A stretch of DNA of 64,000 bases from Hydractinia symbiolongicarpus (lineage: Eukaryota; Cnidaria; Hydrozoa; Anthoathecata; Hydractiniidae): positions 24,242,001 through 24,306,000 of the forward strand of contig NC_079884.1 in NCBI RefSeq assembly GCF_029227915.1. Direction: 5' to 3'. Below the pieces are notes generated by a model. It was given only the letters and a program-made list of their open reading frames with translations, was not told where the DNA came from and searched no databases. The stretch's first letter is position 1. The number at the start of each line of letters is the position of its first letter. Positions 12,801 through 22,617 of this stretch are shown piece by piece. Made by a program: the position numbers and the translations under genes.

Positions 12801-15622
12801 AGTATACTCGAAGATGTTAAAAAAGATATGAAAATTAATAATACGAGGTAATACAGATAAATTTTATTCAAAGTTTTATATAAGAAAAGGGAACCTATAA
12901 AAAGCATTAATCTCCCACTTCCGTTTTAAACAGAACTTCTGCTGCGGCAAAAGCATTTTGCTTCTTGCTGCGCTGTGTAATTTGTTGACGTAAAAAAGAA
13001 ATTTTTGTAGACAATCTCCCTGCAAAACTCGTGACTAGGTAGTACTTGAAAATTATTACTGGCTAAGGTAGCGACAAATGCAAATAGTAGAATTCTGTTT
13101 GTTTATCCCTTGTTTTCTTAAATACTATTAACACATTTATAATAACACAAAGAGATATATTTATCAGACATATTTCTTTACTTCTCTGTTGTGCTTAGCA
13201 TATGTTCTTTTAAATAATGACTTTTAGCTTAGTGTGTATGTTACAATTTCTACAGTTAGCACATTTTTCCGCAGGATTATTAAAGTGAACATGATTTGGG
13301 CGTAATAAAGGAGCAAATTTTCGCGGAATTATAAAGTTACATTTTTGCTATATATTTGGGAAATACAAAATACTATTCGCGAACTTTAGTTTTCACGAAT
13401 TTTCACTTTTTTTGAAATTCGCGAAATTAAATCAATTATTGCTGGCCGTGTGTCTGTCTGTGAGCCAAAACATGCGACTAGCGACCGGTGATATCCCATG
13501 GAATTTTCCATGGGATATCACCGCTAGCAATATGTGTACACAATATAAACACCAACTTGCAGTGTTAAGATAATTTCGATCAATTTAACATACTTTTGAG
13601 CTCAACATGTTGTAATTGAGTAAGTAAATTTAATGTTCAGAATAGAAAAAAAATTCCAAAATCACTACTTGAGATTTTACTTTTGAGAAATCTAGAGAAT
13701 AGGTTCTGTTCCATTCGCGAAATTGCGAGCAAATGAATTTTTGCGAAAATTAATTCTGGCATGAATTTATTCACTTGTGAGTAAGTGAAAATCTTTACAA
13801 AATGAGGCGACAGATAAATGTTCTGTTCGGTTTAGGGAATTATATCTTTTCGATATCGCACCTTGTATATTTTTGTATGTATTGATTTTTATTAAATTTT
13901 TTTAATTTTTTTTGTTATTGTTGATGTTGAATGTGTAAGTTTTGTACTTCGGTTGCACCAGTGTTCTTGTTTTGGATAGTGGTCTTTCAAGCGTACTTTT
14001 GCTATTGTAGCTATATTCAAAATTGTCCTTCTTTAGTTTCTAAAAATATCGTTTGTATATAAAATGTCCTCCCCGCCATTAGGGGCGTCGTGTTTATTAT
14101 AGATATGTTCTTCCCGCCATTGGGGGCGTCCTGTTTATTATAGATAGTTTGTTGTAAAATTTCTCTATATTTGTTAATTTAACAATAATACTCCACACAT
14201 TACATTTTTTTTTAATTCATTACATGACTGAATCCATCGGTCAAAGACCGCTAATTAGACGCCCAGTGTAAGAAATTAAGTTTAAATGAGCACCCGGGCG
14301 CTAAAATGAGCTTAAAAGAGTGCCCGGTCGTTAGATTAACTCTAAACAGAAGAAGCAAGCAGTTTCTAATACGGTTTCGTGAAAACAGAAACTTTTATTA
14401 AAGCCTGACTTAAAACCGTTTATATATTGGTTTACGATTTTTTAAAATTTACTTTATTTGTCACTTTTTGTCGTGTTAACTAAATAACGCCCTGCTAAAA
14501 CCCTCGAAAGCTTAAATAAATAACCGGACGATTAAACGATGCATTACCTTCTCGCCAAAAACATTAATTCCATATGAAAAAGCTTGAAAAGTTACTTTTT
14601 TAAAACATTCTTGAGTTTTGAGTTTTGCTAATTATGCTAATTATGAATGGTATGTATCTATGTTATAATGCCCGTATACGTCTGTCCGTCCGTCTGTCTG
14701 TCACGCAAAATGGTAGCTTAGCTGCGACGGGCGAACCCGTGGATTTTTCCACGGGCTAATGACTAGTTTGATTTAAAGCTTGTGGTGATTTAGCCGTTGA
14801 GCGTTATTCGGAACCATATTAAATGAATAACATATGGATGGTATGTATTTGATTTAAAGCTTGTGGTGACATAATATCTCATTATTAGCAAAACTTCGAG
14901 GCTCTTTAAACCGAAAAAAATAAATAAAAAGATTCCCACATAAAATCCCAAGCCCTTTCATATAAGCTTAACTTGTTTTTCACAAGAGGTTAACATTGAA
15001 ACAAATTTAGTCGTCCCAGATTTCGAAAAGTTGTTCCAGCAAAGCGGATATTCATGTTGGATAAACTCGCCCTTGCACATGCACTGCACTTGATAACTGG
15101 TAGCTATATATATTTTATTATTTTATTTACTTTTTAAAATATATATTGTAGACATATTTCCGCTAATTCGTTTTTTTTTGCAATTTTGAATATCGCAAAT
15201 TTTTTTTGCAGACCCGCAAAAAATAAATCTTTCTTTATTTTTATCAGAAATACATTTTTTTTTGACTTGTTTAGTCAGTTTTTTCGGCGTATCTTTCTCT
15301 ATCCTCGTTTTTAAAACGTTCGTAGCTTTTACCTTTGGGCTAACGTGTTATATTTTTGTTAGAAGAGACGATCCCCTGTTTCATTCTTTTTCTTAGAAAC
15401 CTTTTTTAAATACCGCTAAAAAACTTTTTAACGATAGAATATGTTCATTTTCTTACACTAAGGAACTAACGCGAACTAACCAGCTAATTTAATTCTAGTG
15501 AGGCGAAGAACCATATTTTATCAACGTCAGTTCAACCACGCACGCTGTTCACATCTTCACTGCGAAGATCCTTTCACAAGATTCGTAGAAAAAAAGATGC
15601 TCGATTTTATCAAGAAGTGTAA
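890..15622 (+). CDS. DENND1: DENN domain-containing protein 1 (connecdenn), Rab35 guanine-nucleotide exchange factor
   Basis: Connecdenns activate Rab35 on clathrin-coated vesicles and endosomes. Exons: 890-909, 1661-1722, 2820-2863, 2946-2998, 3999-4106, 4306-4372, 4452-4553, 4629-4682, 5017-5078, 5286-5334, 6051-6100, 6177-6227, 6317-6362, 7418-7654, 7910-7938, 8025-8097, 9062-9146, 9226-9275, 9720-9779, 9944-9973, 10409-10471, 10992-11129, 11531-11800, 12078-12847, 15499-15622; the frame stays open through every junction (898 residues). uDENN lies at about 8-120 (SYLPWFETFY), cDENN about 135-275 (LPSIPDNRNLTEYF, MLFERRI, LLYPMQWQHIYVPILPPHL, APMPFLLGIH), dDENN about 277-400. A lysine-rich stretch (about 414-465) is followed by a disordered Ser/Pro tail with PPPRPPRP and a DPF motif (839-841), a typical AP-2 ear ligand. 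The start matches the short first exon of the family. If the last donor is not used, the protein stops at 12851 (858 residues). A small exon between 2998 and 3999 could be missing. Family identity is secure; the 3' end is less so. Confidence 0.92.
955..1400. repeat. TTCGCGAAA-type degenerate tandem repeat
   Basis: Repeated units of the form TTCGCGAAAGTTTATC, alternating with TCTCGCGAAA, about 28-35 bp apart and diverged from each other. It sits in DENND1 intron 1. The same motif recurs at 8745-8945, 13320-13450 and 27170-27430, so it is a dispersed genomic repeat rather than a local regulatory array. Confidence 0.7.
2374..2715 (+). mobile_element. LINE fragment (3' end of a non-LTR reverse-transcriptase ORF)
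   Basis: Closely similar to the 3' part of the LINE at 55430-56136, including the stretch encoding SSDELRSRLS-like residues and the shared 3' end with ACGTTAAGC and GAGAATGAT. Frameshifts and stops break the reading frame. It lies in DENND1 intron 2 in the sense orientation. Only the distal few hundred bases are present, as expected for a 5'-truncated retrotransposon copy. Confidence 0.75.
2652..2692. repeat. Perfect 14-bp inverted repeat at the LINE 3' end
   Basis: GATATACCCCGTCC and its exact reverse complement are separated by 13 bp. The related LINE copy at 55430 has only one arm here, so the second arm was gained in this copy. Confidence 0.75.
4111..4160 (+). repeat. (ATTC)n microsatellite
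   Basis: About twelve near-perfect ATTC/CATT tetranucleotide units just after the donor of the DENND1 exon ending at 4106. Confidence 0.9.
7028..7410. repeat. Tandem duplication of a CTCCTCAAA-rich repeat
   Basis: Two copies of about 200 bp, beginning at 7028 and 7237 with the same ATTGAGATGCCAGTCTGTG. Each runs into a stretch of CTCCTCAAATCTCCTCAAT-like units and ends near GAGTGGAAAC or GAGTTGGAAC. The second copy ends directly before the acceptor of the DENND1 exon starting at 7418, so this repeat supplies the polypyrimidine context of that splice site. Related sequence occurs at 16438-16790. Confidence 0.75.
8745..8945. repeat. TTCGCGAA-type dispersed repeat
   Basis: Repeated TTCGCGAA, TTTCGCGAAT and AAATTCGCAAAAATTAAT motifs within the DENND1 intron between exons ending 8097 and starting 9062; same family as 955-1400. 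Confidence 0.6.
9421..9592 (+). mobile_element. Non-autonomous Helitron-like element, first of a head-to-tail pair
   Basis: It begins TCTTTAATAATAGCCGTATT, related to the family 5' end TCTATATTATAATACCCG. It contains the TCTGTC-rich block and ends with an imperfect hairpin (ACCCGTGC/ACGGGT) followed by GGCTAG. No coding capacity. The next copy starts at the very next base. It lies within a DENND1 intron. Confidence 0.7.
9593..9715 (+). mobile_element. Non-autonomous Helitron-like element, second of the pair, 3' end lost
   Basis: TCTATGTTATACTAACCG follows directly on the CTAG of the preceding copy, then TCTGTCTGTCATGCAAAATG, which is the family's internal signature. No CTAG terminus is recognisable before the exon at 9720, so the 3' end is deleted or decayed and the stated end is approximate. 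Confidence 0.6.
10021..10385 (+). repeat. Long TTCATTCATTTATTTTTTC pyrimidine-rich simple repeat
   Basis: Degenerate runs of ATTC/TTTA interspersed with poly-T and TTTTTCTTT, ending close to the acceptor of the DENND1 exon at 10409. Apparent open frames here are Phe/Ser/Ile low-complexity artefacts. Confidence 0.9.
10563..10943. mobile_element. Foldback/MITE with arms of about 105 bp
   Basis: The left arm (about 10588-10693) and right arm (about 10841-10945) are near-perfect reverse complements, sharing ACATTATTCGCG, TTCGGATGTTCACACACCCA and ATGTTCTCCTAAATATATAC. The centre holds a short duplication of TTTGCTAGAGATTAAAGAGA. The 13-bp CATTTCTACTTCG occurs on both outer sides (10550-10562 and 10944-10956), a candidate target-site duplication. 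It carries no ORF and lies in a DENND1 intron. Superfamily unknown. Confidence 0.8.
11180..11340 (+). mobile_element. tRNA-derived SINE
   Basis: The head (about 11180-11249) resembles a tRNA gene: a GCGGAG/CTCCGGC acceptor-like stem, an A box (TGGTGTAGTGGTAGCGC), an anticodon-loop-like CTTGTAA and a B box (GGTTTGAGTACC). The body continues through TTTAAATGTAGTGTTGTCAG to GCAAGCAAGTTAGAG and AATGTTATAC. The body is shared with 54460-54622, which shows a repeat family, not a functional tRNA. It lies in a DENND1 intron. Confidence 0.75.
13432..13527 (+). mobile_element. Short diverged Helitron-like element with perfect terminal hairpin
   Basis: It starts TCAATTATTGCTGGCCGTGT after an A, keeps the GTCTGTCTG block, and ends in a perfect hairpin of 17-bp arms (GGTGATATCCCATGGAA, 2-nt loop) followed by CGCTAG. 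The order TC, TCTGTC block, hairpin, CTAG matches the larger family. It lies in the intron before the proposed last DENND1 exon. The base after CTAG is C rather than T. Confidence 0.5.
14062..14148. repeat. Two-copy direct repeat of about 43 bp
   Basis: Two adjacent copies containing CCCGCCATT, GGGGCGTC and TGTTTATTATAGAT. They are more GC-rich than the surroundings, and each holds a small CCCGCC/GGGGCG dyad. No function assigned. Confidence 0.75.
14657..14766 (+). mobile_element. Non-autonomous Helitron-like element
   Basis: 110 bp, inserted between A and T. It starts TCTATGTTATAATGCCCG, then GTCTGTCTGTCACGCAAAAT, and ends with the hairpin CCCGTGGATTTTTCCACGGG followed by CTAATGACTAG. Confidence 0.8.
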
Positions 15623-16199
15623 ACTATTTATTTTGATAATTGTAACGAGAACAGCAACCTCGCCCCCAGGACGGAGATGGAAGAAGATAAAATTTTGTAG
15701 GCGTGTTTGCGCAGAAGAGTTATCAGAGTTTCGCGAACTTCCGTATTTGAAAAAAAATAACAAACAAACAAAAAAAACGATGAAGGTTAATTTGGTAAAT
15801 GTTATTAAAGTGCGCCAATGTTTGTCCAAATAAGGTATTTACACTCTTTTTTTATAAGCAGCACAAACTTCAGACTGAAGCTCAATATGGCTGATTTTTT
15901 TGTTCTTACAGGCTCAACTGTTGTTTGCTTGTTGACTACTTTGACTAAAACTAGACTTATCACATTTGTTCCGGACTGATTGTTGCTTGTTATTTAATTT
16001 TTTTAAAAGTTGAGCCTCGTGTTGTATATAAGATGTTGCTTATAAGAAAGCGGGTGTGCTGTTACAGAGTGTGTTTTATTGGGTTATGTTTATTCCAGAG
16101 TACCGAATAATCACTAACGCCTCCGCCCTTCTCCTCGTCCCTTGCCCGATTGTTGGATTTTTTCCTTATGTTGTTTTACATTGACATGTCATTTAATTG

Positions 16200-16205
16200 A
16201 ATAAA
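16200..16205 (+). terminator. Candidate polyadenylation signal of DENND1
   Basis: AATAAA lies about 580 bp after the stop codon at 15622 and is followed by AT-rich sequence. This is the best-placed canonical signal for the proposed last exon, but such hexamers are frequent in AT-rich DNA. Confidence 0.4.
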
Positions 16206-16437
16206 GCAATCAGAAAGGCTTTTCCTTAAAATTTTTACGCCACGAATTATTAATTTTTAATTCATTTTCCATCAACCCGCCCATTTTTTGGTACTCCGGA
16301 GTAACCCAGTTGTAACAAATTTGTTAATATGAAGTAAAAGTTTCCACTTAAAGTGGCTCCCCAAATCACCAAGTTTTATTTTTTATACTGCACATTCCAT
16401 TCTTGTCAGACCGCTTAAAACGACCAGTTTTCTTACT

Positions 16438-16790
16438 CAGGGTTTCCACGTCTTCTTAATTATCCTCAGTTATGAAAAGCCTTCTCAAAACTCCGCAAAT
16501 CTCCTATAAAAGTAACTATTTTACCAACTTCCAAATTTCGTGTTTCATTTTTTTATTTTCAAAATGCAGATAAATACTAATGGCGACAGCAATAAATTCT
16601 CTCATTGCATCACCCTTAAAATCACCTATTTACAATGCTTCTGCAAAAATACGAAGGTGTCCTCTAATCTCCCTAATTTTTATGTGAAATTACTGTTCAT
16701 CTTAAAAAAATTGAAAATTCTCATCAAGTCTTTAAATCTCATTTTTATCTTTATAAAGGGTGTGGCAATTCTGTTCGTGTAAAATAGAAA
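16438..16790. repeat. CTCCTCAAA-type interspersed repeat, diverged copy
   Basis: It begins with CAGGGTTTCCACGTCTTCTT and contains CTTCTCAAAACTCCGCAAATC and further short CTCC/TCAAA units, as in 6780-7410. No coding capacity. Confidence 0.5.
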
Positions 16791-18022
16791 TATTTCATTT
16801 TCTAAACAGGAAAATTTCTGCGTTTAGATACAAAAAGACCTGTTAACAATGTCAATCAATACAGATCTGAGATCTGTTAATGTTGACTTTTTGTTTTAGT
16901 AGCTTATATATGTATGTACGACATGAAATCAAGGAGGTTTAAAACAGTTTCGTTGAATTTCTCCTTGATCAGATCTAACTAACATATGTATCTATTTTTA
17001 TCAGCATACAAAAGTATTTTCAGAGTTCTCAATAGAGCTAAGAACACGTGAGAAGAAAAATGCTTGTACATAAATTCTGCTCTCATCCGAGCCTCGTTAT
17101 TTGCTTATCTTTACTAAATCTGGCCTTGAATATACTTTTGTTATGGTTGTAAAAAAATGTACTTGTTTTTTTTATTGTTTTAAATATGTTATGTTCTATA
17201 TATATATATATTTTTGACTTGCAACAGTGTTATAAAACACAGATAAAACAATGCAATAATGGGGTTACTCTGCCGAACAAAAAATTCAAATGTCGTTTCT
17301 ATTTTACAATTGCCATGTTTGTGCCAGAACCTTTTAATATGGCAAAAATACAACACAGAAAATGTAACACAGAAAATGGAGCACACACCTTTAAGCTTAC
17401 CTCTCGCGAAAAAAATGAATTTTATTTCATATAAAAAAGTTGTCTACGAGTCTTTTCTTTTTTTCGCAAAAACTTTTTTAGTTTCCGAGATATAAGTTTT
17501 GAAAGTTTAGCTAATTATGCGGAATTACGACGTCATCGATTGGATACTCAGAAACACTTGCTGGTATGAATGATAATCAGCGTATTTAGTATTAATATTC
17601 ATGTCAATATGTTCAAAATATCAAACTAAAAAAAATAGGGAAAATGCCTAATTTTTACAATGTTTTGGCGCATGTAAGATGCCTTCCCGGATCAATTTTA
17701 ACACTTACTTTGGTGTACTCCAAAAAATAACAACGTCATTACAAAATTGGAAACTTTTTTTACATTATATTTTGAACTACCTGCGATGAACAGCGCGCAA
17801 ACTGCTTGTTATACATAACGGAGATGGAAGTGGAGACAGAAATCACGGTTTACTAGAAAACGATTGTAGGAAAGATCTACTAAAAATTATCAAAGTTTTT
17901 ACAATGTTAAATATAAAACTATTGAAATTGATGATTTAAATCATTGTCGGAATGTTTTCAGTGCTTCCTTTTATAAAATCAGTTCTCACATAAAAGCCGA
18001 CTGTAAAAATTGATATAAAGTG

Positions 18023-18117
18023 ATCCTCGTCCCTAGGATTAATTGCTTATGCCAAAGTCGCTAGCGCTTACTTGCCTGTCTCATTGTCAAAAAGGCAAAA
18101 AACCCTGGGGACGAGGT
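18023..18117. mobile_element. Palindromic MITE of the CCTCGTCCCCAGGG family
   Basis: 95 bp with inverted ends (CCTCGTCCCTAGG and CCCTGGGGACGAGG). It is flanked on both sides by the identical 12-mer TGATATAAAGTG (18011-18022 and 18118-18129), so the target-site duplication is at least 10 bp. Non-coding. Confidence 0.8.
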
Positions 18118-18164
18118 TGATATAAAGTGGTACGTCACGTAAAAAAAGCATTCAATCTACGTCA

Positions 18165-20864
18165 TTAAACATACGTTGCTAAGTCATCATCGTCATCATA
18201 ATAAGAATCGTCCAAAATGGGAACATCATCTTCCGATTTCGATCCTGTTGAGCTTTTTTGTGACACGGCCTCTTTCCTCGCTGATATATTAGCCATAACC
18301 TCTTCATTTGTGACGTCATCAGCACTTAATGAAGTATTAATAATGGGAACGAAATCGCAAGTTGTTCCAACTATATCATCAGCACTGTGAAAAGATTTTC
18401 TTTTTGCTAACATTGGTGTGCCGCCATCAGATAGTGGCGATTTAGTTGGCTCGATGACATTAATCGGAGCTTTGCCATTTATACCTCGCTGACTCAGTTT
18501 TCTTTGAAGAGGGGTACCTGGGACAATCGCAAACGCAGTAAAATCGAGAGTATCTTTGTTATCGGTATCTTTCGTCTTCTCTTTTTTTGGCTCACTAGCA
18601 TTTTTAATTTCAATCTTGGGTTCTTTTATAATCCCTTTCTCAAGTTTACTGGTTTTCGTGATTGACTTATTTATCTGCACTTTATAAGACTGCGGAATTT
18701 CTCTGGTAACTGTTTGTTCATTGTTAAATACCTGTCTAATGTCTTCTCTTCCAACGGATTTGCGAGACTCGGCTTTACTATATGAAGAACTTGGCTTTTT
18801 CTTGTCAAAATTTTTCGACGCCTTGGTATAACTTCTCCTTTTCTCAGCTAACAATTCATTAAAAATTAATTCCCGCCGAATTTTTTCTTCAATTAAATCA
18901 GTTTCATCTTGTAATTCTTTAGCGAGTAAAATTTCTCTGAAAAACCGTTCTCGTATTAATCTCTCGTCTGTAAATTCTTCATCATCGGGTATATCGAAGG
19001 AAGACTTGCACCTTCGCTCACGGGCTGAATACGCTCTCCCGATAACTCTTTTTCCTTTTCGATTCATATATTCATTTTCGTACATCTCTGACACAATCTG
19101 CCTTGGATTCCATAAATAACTTTGAGGTCTACCATTTCTTTTATGGTGGTTAGTTACTGTTTCTAACAGTGAATTATTTATGATGTCTATATTTTTATTG
19201 CGGTATGTTTGACCAGGACTTTGCTTATCAGAGCCGCTTTCACTTCTTTCTTTCTTCACAGACCAGCTATTGCTGCGTTTTAATTTTTTACTTCGTTTTT
19301 GAACTTTTGCAGGTCTTTCGTTTATCTCCCTAATATGTGGCGTACTTTGTCGCATTTCAGGACTTCCGCAAAACCGATCAAAACTATCTACGCTAGCGTG
19401 GAGAGTTTTCATGTCGTACATGCTTTTGCTTTTGTGATCGAGTACGAACGGTTTAGATTCGTCCCAGTTTTCAAGCTTGTAAAAGCTACTGTACTTCTTA
19501 TTTTTTTCTCGAATGCTCGCTCTTCCACTATCGCATCCGGAGAGATAAGAAGATTGGCGTGGACACTGCGAGTCAAGGCTGTCTCGATTACTTTTATCAC
19601 CCTTATTCTGTCTCATATCGTTAATCAGCCCAGTGAGAGAGAACCTCTTCTTCGTAGTGGTGGTATTTTCCGACTCAACACGCTCGCCGCTGACTGTGCG
19701 TACATATAATCCACTCTTTTGAGGCTCCATCATATTTTGATCAGTTTCTCGCAGCGAAAGTTTATAAAAGTGTTTGTTTTTATTTCGAGATTTACCAAAC
19801 CTGTTCATTGCTTTGATTGCATTTCCTAATTGAAATAAAAAAGTAAATTTTTACTCCCATCTATCCCTTCGGTAATTATCCCTTCGTTAATTACCATAAA
19901 CCTTAATTAATTATATTCTTGCGCAAATGTAACTTTTATTACTATTATTAAATTTTCGTCATTTTTGTCCGACAAAGTTTTTTTTCCGATAAGGTTGTTG
20001 CACAAAAATAATAAGCACAAACAATTCATAAATAAATTTTGCGGATAACAGCAAATAATCGTAAAATTTCATTGTTATTATTTTCAATAAAATTATTTAT
20101 CCAGGGTCGCCTCTGAAGTTCCTATTAATACTGCTATCAACAGGGTTCCTATGAAGAGAGTCCTAGTGCATTTATAGCTTCCATTTGAGCTACGAAAGTA
20201 GTGCAATTACAATGGCTCAACCGCCGAAGATGTCAATCCTATTCTTGTGCTAAAAGCTAAGCAGAAAGGATCGCTTCACGCTTTAATAGTCTCGTCATGA
20301 CTCGGCAATAAAATTATACTGCGATTTGATTGGTTAATATTTTTGAATTCGCACCTAAAGCAGTTGCATCTTTGCGCAGAGAAATAAAATGTTTGGTCAT
20401 CGAAATTGTCATTACAACTTGCGACGTAAATATAAAATGGATATTATGCGCAATACTTTAAATTATCGTGAAGTTAAAGAAGTAAAACCAAACAAAAAAA
20501 GAGCGAATAATCTTGTAATGATCGAAGAGATGTTTTTTATCCTTTACGATTACTTACGCTGTGTTATCTAAGCGAAAAAACGATAAAAATACCAAAAAAC
20601 CTAACCTGCAAACTTCCAGCGCTTCTTCGGCTGCCATTTTGAATTAGCTTCGAAATTCCTGACCACTACTTTTTCTTCACTGTTCAGTGCGTTCAATTTA
20701 ATTGCAATGTGAGGATCAATGGTAGCATCTTCATCGTTTTTACAATCATACTCGGGAACAAAACATAAACAAAAATCATTCTCGTATGTTTGTGTTTCAA
20801 CTGTAATCATAATTTTATTCGTGGAAATCGAAGTTGGGTTGACCACTGTCGGCGAGTCCGTCAT
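18165..20864 (-). CDS. Uncharacterised 639-residue protein with galectin-like N-terminal half-domain
   Basis: Two coding exons: 20864-20606 and 19825-18165, joined by a phase-1 intron with a clean donor (GCAG|GTTAG) and acceptor (CAATTAG|GAAATG). An in-frame stop lies five codons before the ATG, supporting the start. Residues about 18-83 resemble the first half of a galectin carbohydrate-recognition domain: strands around ITVETQ and FCLCF, then HIAIKLNAL, KVVVRNFEANSKWQPKKR. The galectin sugar-contact His and Arg of HFNPR are replaced, and the second half of the fold is absent. The rest is charged, serine-rich and probably disordered, with a predicted helical Glu/Arg segment (ERLIRERFFREILLAKELQ). 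It ends in an Asp run and TYV, a class I PDZ-ligand pattern. No enzyme motif or membrane segment is visible. The gene structure is well supported; its function is unknown and the galectin link is tentative. Confidence 0.8.
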
Positions 20865-22562
20865 GTTTTTCGACGTATTCTAAATTGTGAACTCAACATG
20901 CAGATACAACACAATAAGATCAGGTAATACAGTATCAAAAGGTAATTTCAACCTCGTTCCCAGGCTCCCCTTAATTTCAAAAAGTGAAAAAGGACCACGG
21001 GGTTGAGGCAAACTTTGTAAATTTTGTTTTTCTAAGAGCTATTCTCTTGAGAGCAAGATTCAGGATGGCTTTTACCGTGATATTTCAATGTATACATAAA
21101 ACAAACTTCAAGTACTCCCGCCCTTGCACAGACTAGTAAAATGTCTATTAAAGGGTCTATCAAAAAACTTTTATCATTTGGCGACGCTTAAGAGCGATGG
21201 TAAATATAGCCAGTTAAATGCAGAAAAGGATACGTAGATTTAAAATTTTTATGCAAATATCATCATTTTTTTTTTATTTTTATTAAAAACAAATGCTATC
21301 TTTTAAAAAAAAGGATATGAAAATAGTTTTAGAGATTGGATTACGTTCATGAGGTCACAGGTACTATTTACAAATGTGCTGAGTCAGCAAAGTTTGACTT
21401 TTTGCAATCAGGCTGGAAACCATGTTGAATCTTAGTCATCCAAAACTTAACGAAACTTGGTATCTACCGCTGTATTACCCTGGCTTATGTTGAGAACATG
21501 CAAAGAAAAACTCTCTTTTTTAATAACACTAAAAGTAATGACCTTAATTATTTCGTCAAGATTTTATGATTTTCTTGACCATAGCTCTTTTTTAGGTTTC
21601 TTGTACAAGATAACCTTCATTGCCATCACATTTTTACTGTTCTAAGAAAATAAACTTTATTGTATCTTGAAACATACTTCGATAAAATTAAAACCTGAAA
21701 TGACAATGTAACGTCTCTCATGGTGTCATACCTGCAGTCGACATGTTGCTAAATATTGATTTCAATTCATCTGAAATACCTAAAAGACAAACAAGCTAAC
21801 CTTTTTTTTGATTTTCTTTTCTTTTCTTTTACCAGCAACGCTTTCAAATAATTTGTTCAAAACGCATATACTGGAATAATTTATCATAGTGTTTGTTGGA
21901 GATTCAAAAGTATAAATAAATTAGCATAATTGAATTTTTAAATAATTTATTTAGAGTATAAGTTGTAACCAGTCTCTTCAATAGGATGGAAGTTGAGCTT
22001 CATTGAAATTGAATTACGAAAGTTGTTAACAGTGAATGTTTTGCGTCTGAGAAAAGAAAAGAATGTCACTGAATTTCCAGAAGATTTTGGGACGTTTTTA
22101 GGCATTAGGTTTTACACTTCCAGGTCTGTAAATGTTTTTTAAAAAGTTGTTGGAAGGTATTTTTGGATAATAGATCTTTGCTTTTTCGATCATCTCCACT
22201 TCACAAAGCCATATCAAGTCTCAAATGTTCTAAAATCGTTCCCCATTTTTCCTAGCTAATAATAGATGTTTATACTGCCTGTGATAACAACAAACCACGT
22301 TTTCAATTCGTGTTCGCTGGCAACGTTTCATGTTAGTTACTACACGGAGTGCTTTGTAGTCGATTCACGCATGCGCTAAATGTAAGAAACCAAAGGCGTC
22401 GTTGTTTCACAAGTTTTACATTTTCTTTGCTAATCTGTTAAAAAGGAAAGCAATATCAATTTTAAATGTTAGTGGTCATTAATCTAGACATCAGCCTCGA
22501 ATCGGTGATTTAGCCTCACATCCAATCAACGAAAGCAGTAATAACGAGGCTATGCCTTCTTA
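20865..22562. other. Intergenic space upstream of the 639-residue gene
   Basis: Apart from a degenerate palindromic repeat at 20951-21007, I see no feature here. Short open frames lack splice sites and recognisable sequence. The promoter of the minus-strand gene starting at 20864 should lie here. Confidence 0.4.
20951..21007. mobile_element. Decayed copy of the CCTCGTCCCCAGGG MITE
   Basis: The left end AACCTCGTTCCCAGG and a decayed right end (CCACGGGGTTG) enclose about 30 bp. No convincing target duplication remains. Confidence 0.5.
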
Positions 22563-22617
22563 ACCTCGTCCCCAGGGCCAACTATTAACAAGGCAAAATG
22601 CCCTGGGAGCGAGGTTG
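22563..22617. mobile_element. Palindromic MITE of the CCTCGTCCCCAGGG family
   Basis: About 55 bp: ACCTCGTCCCCAGGGC and the inverted GCCCTGGGAGCGAGGT enclose a short loop. The flanks ATGCCTTCTT and ATGCTTTCTA are similar, consistent with a diverged 10-bp target duplication. Confidence 0.7.

Larger units (their letters stand above)
15623..18022. other. DENND1 3' UTR and convergent intergenic space
   Basis: It contains the likely 3' UTR of DENND1 up to a polyadenylation signal near 16200, a CTCCTCAAA-type repeat, a short (TA)n run near 17197-17212, and otherwise AT-rich sequence. I find no supported coding exon. The 111-residue frame at 15498-15833 overlaps the proposed DENND1 last exon in another frame and is not a gene. 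Confidence 0.5.

Noticed and set aside
15498-15833. 111-codon open frame on the plus strand and 90-codon frame on the minus strand
   Set aside because: The first 124 bases fit better as the last DENND1 exon in another frame; the rest looks like 3' UTR with no recognisable protein.
19299-19709. 136-codon plus-strand open frame
   Set aside because: Antisense to the large exon of the 639-residue gene, whose frame is longer and joins in phase to an upstream exon.
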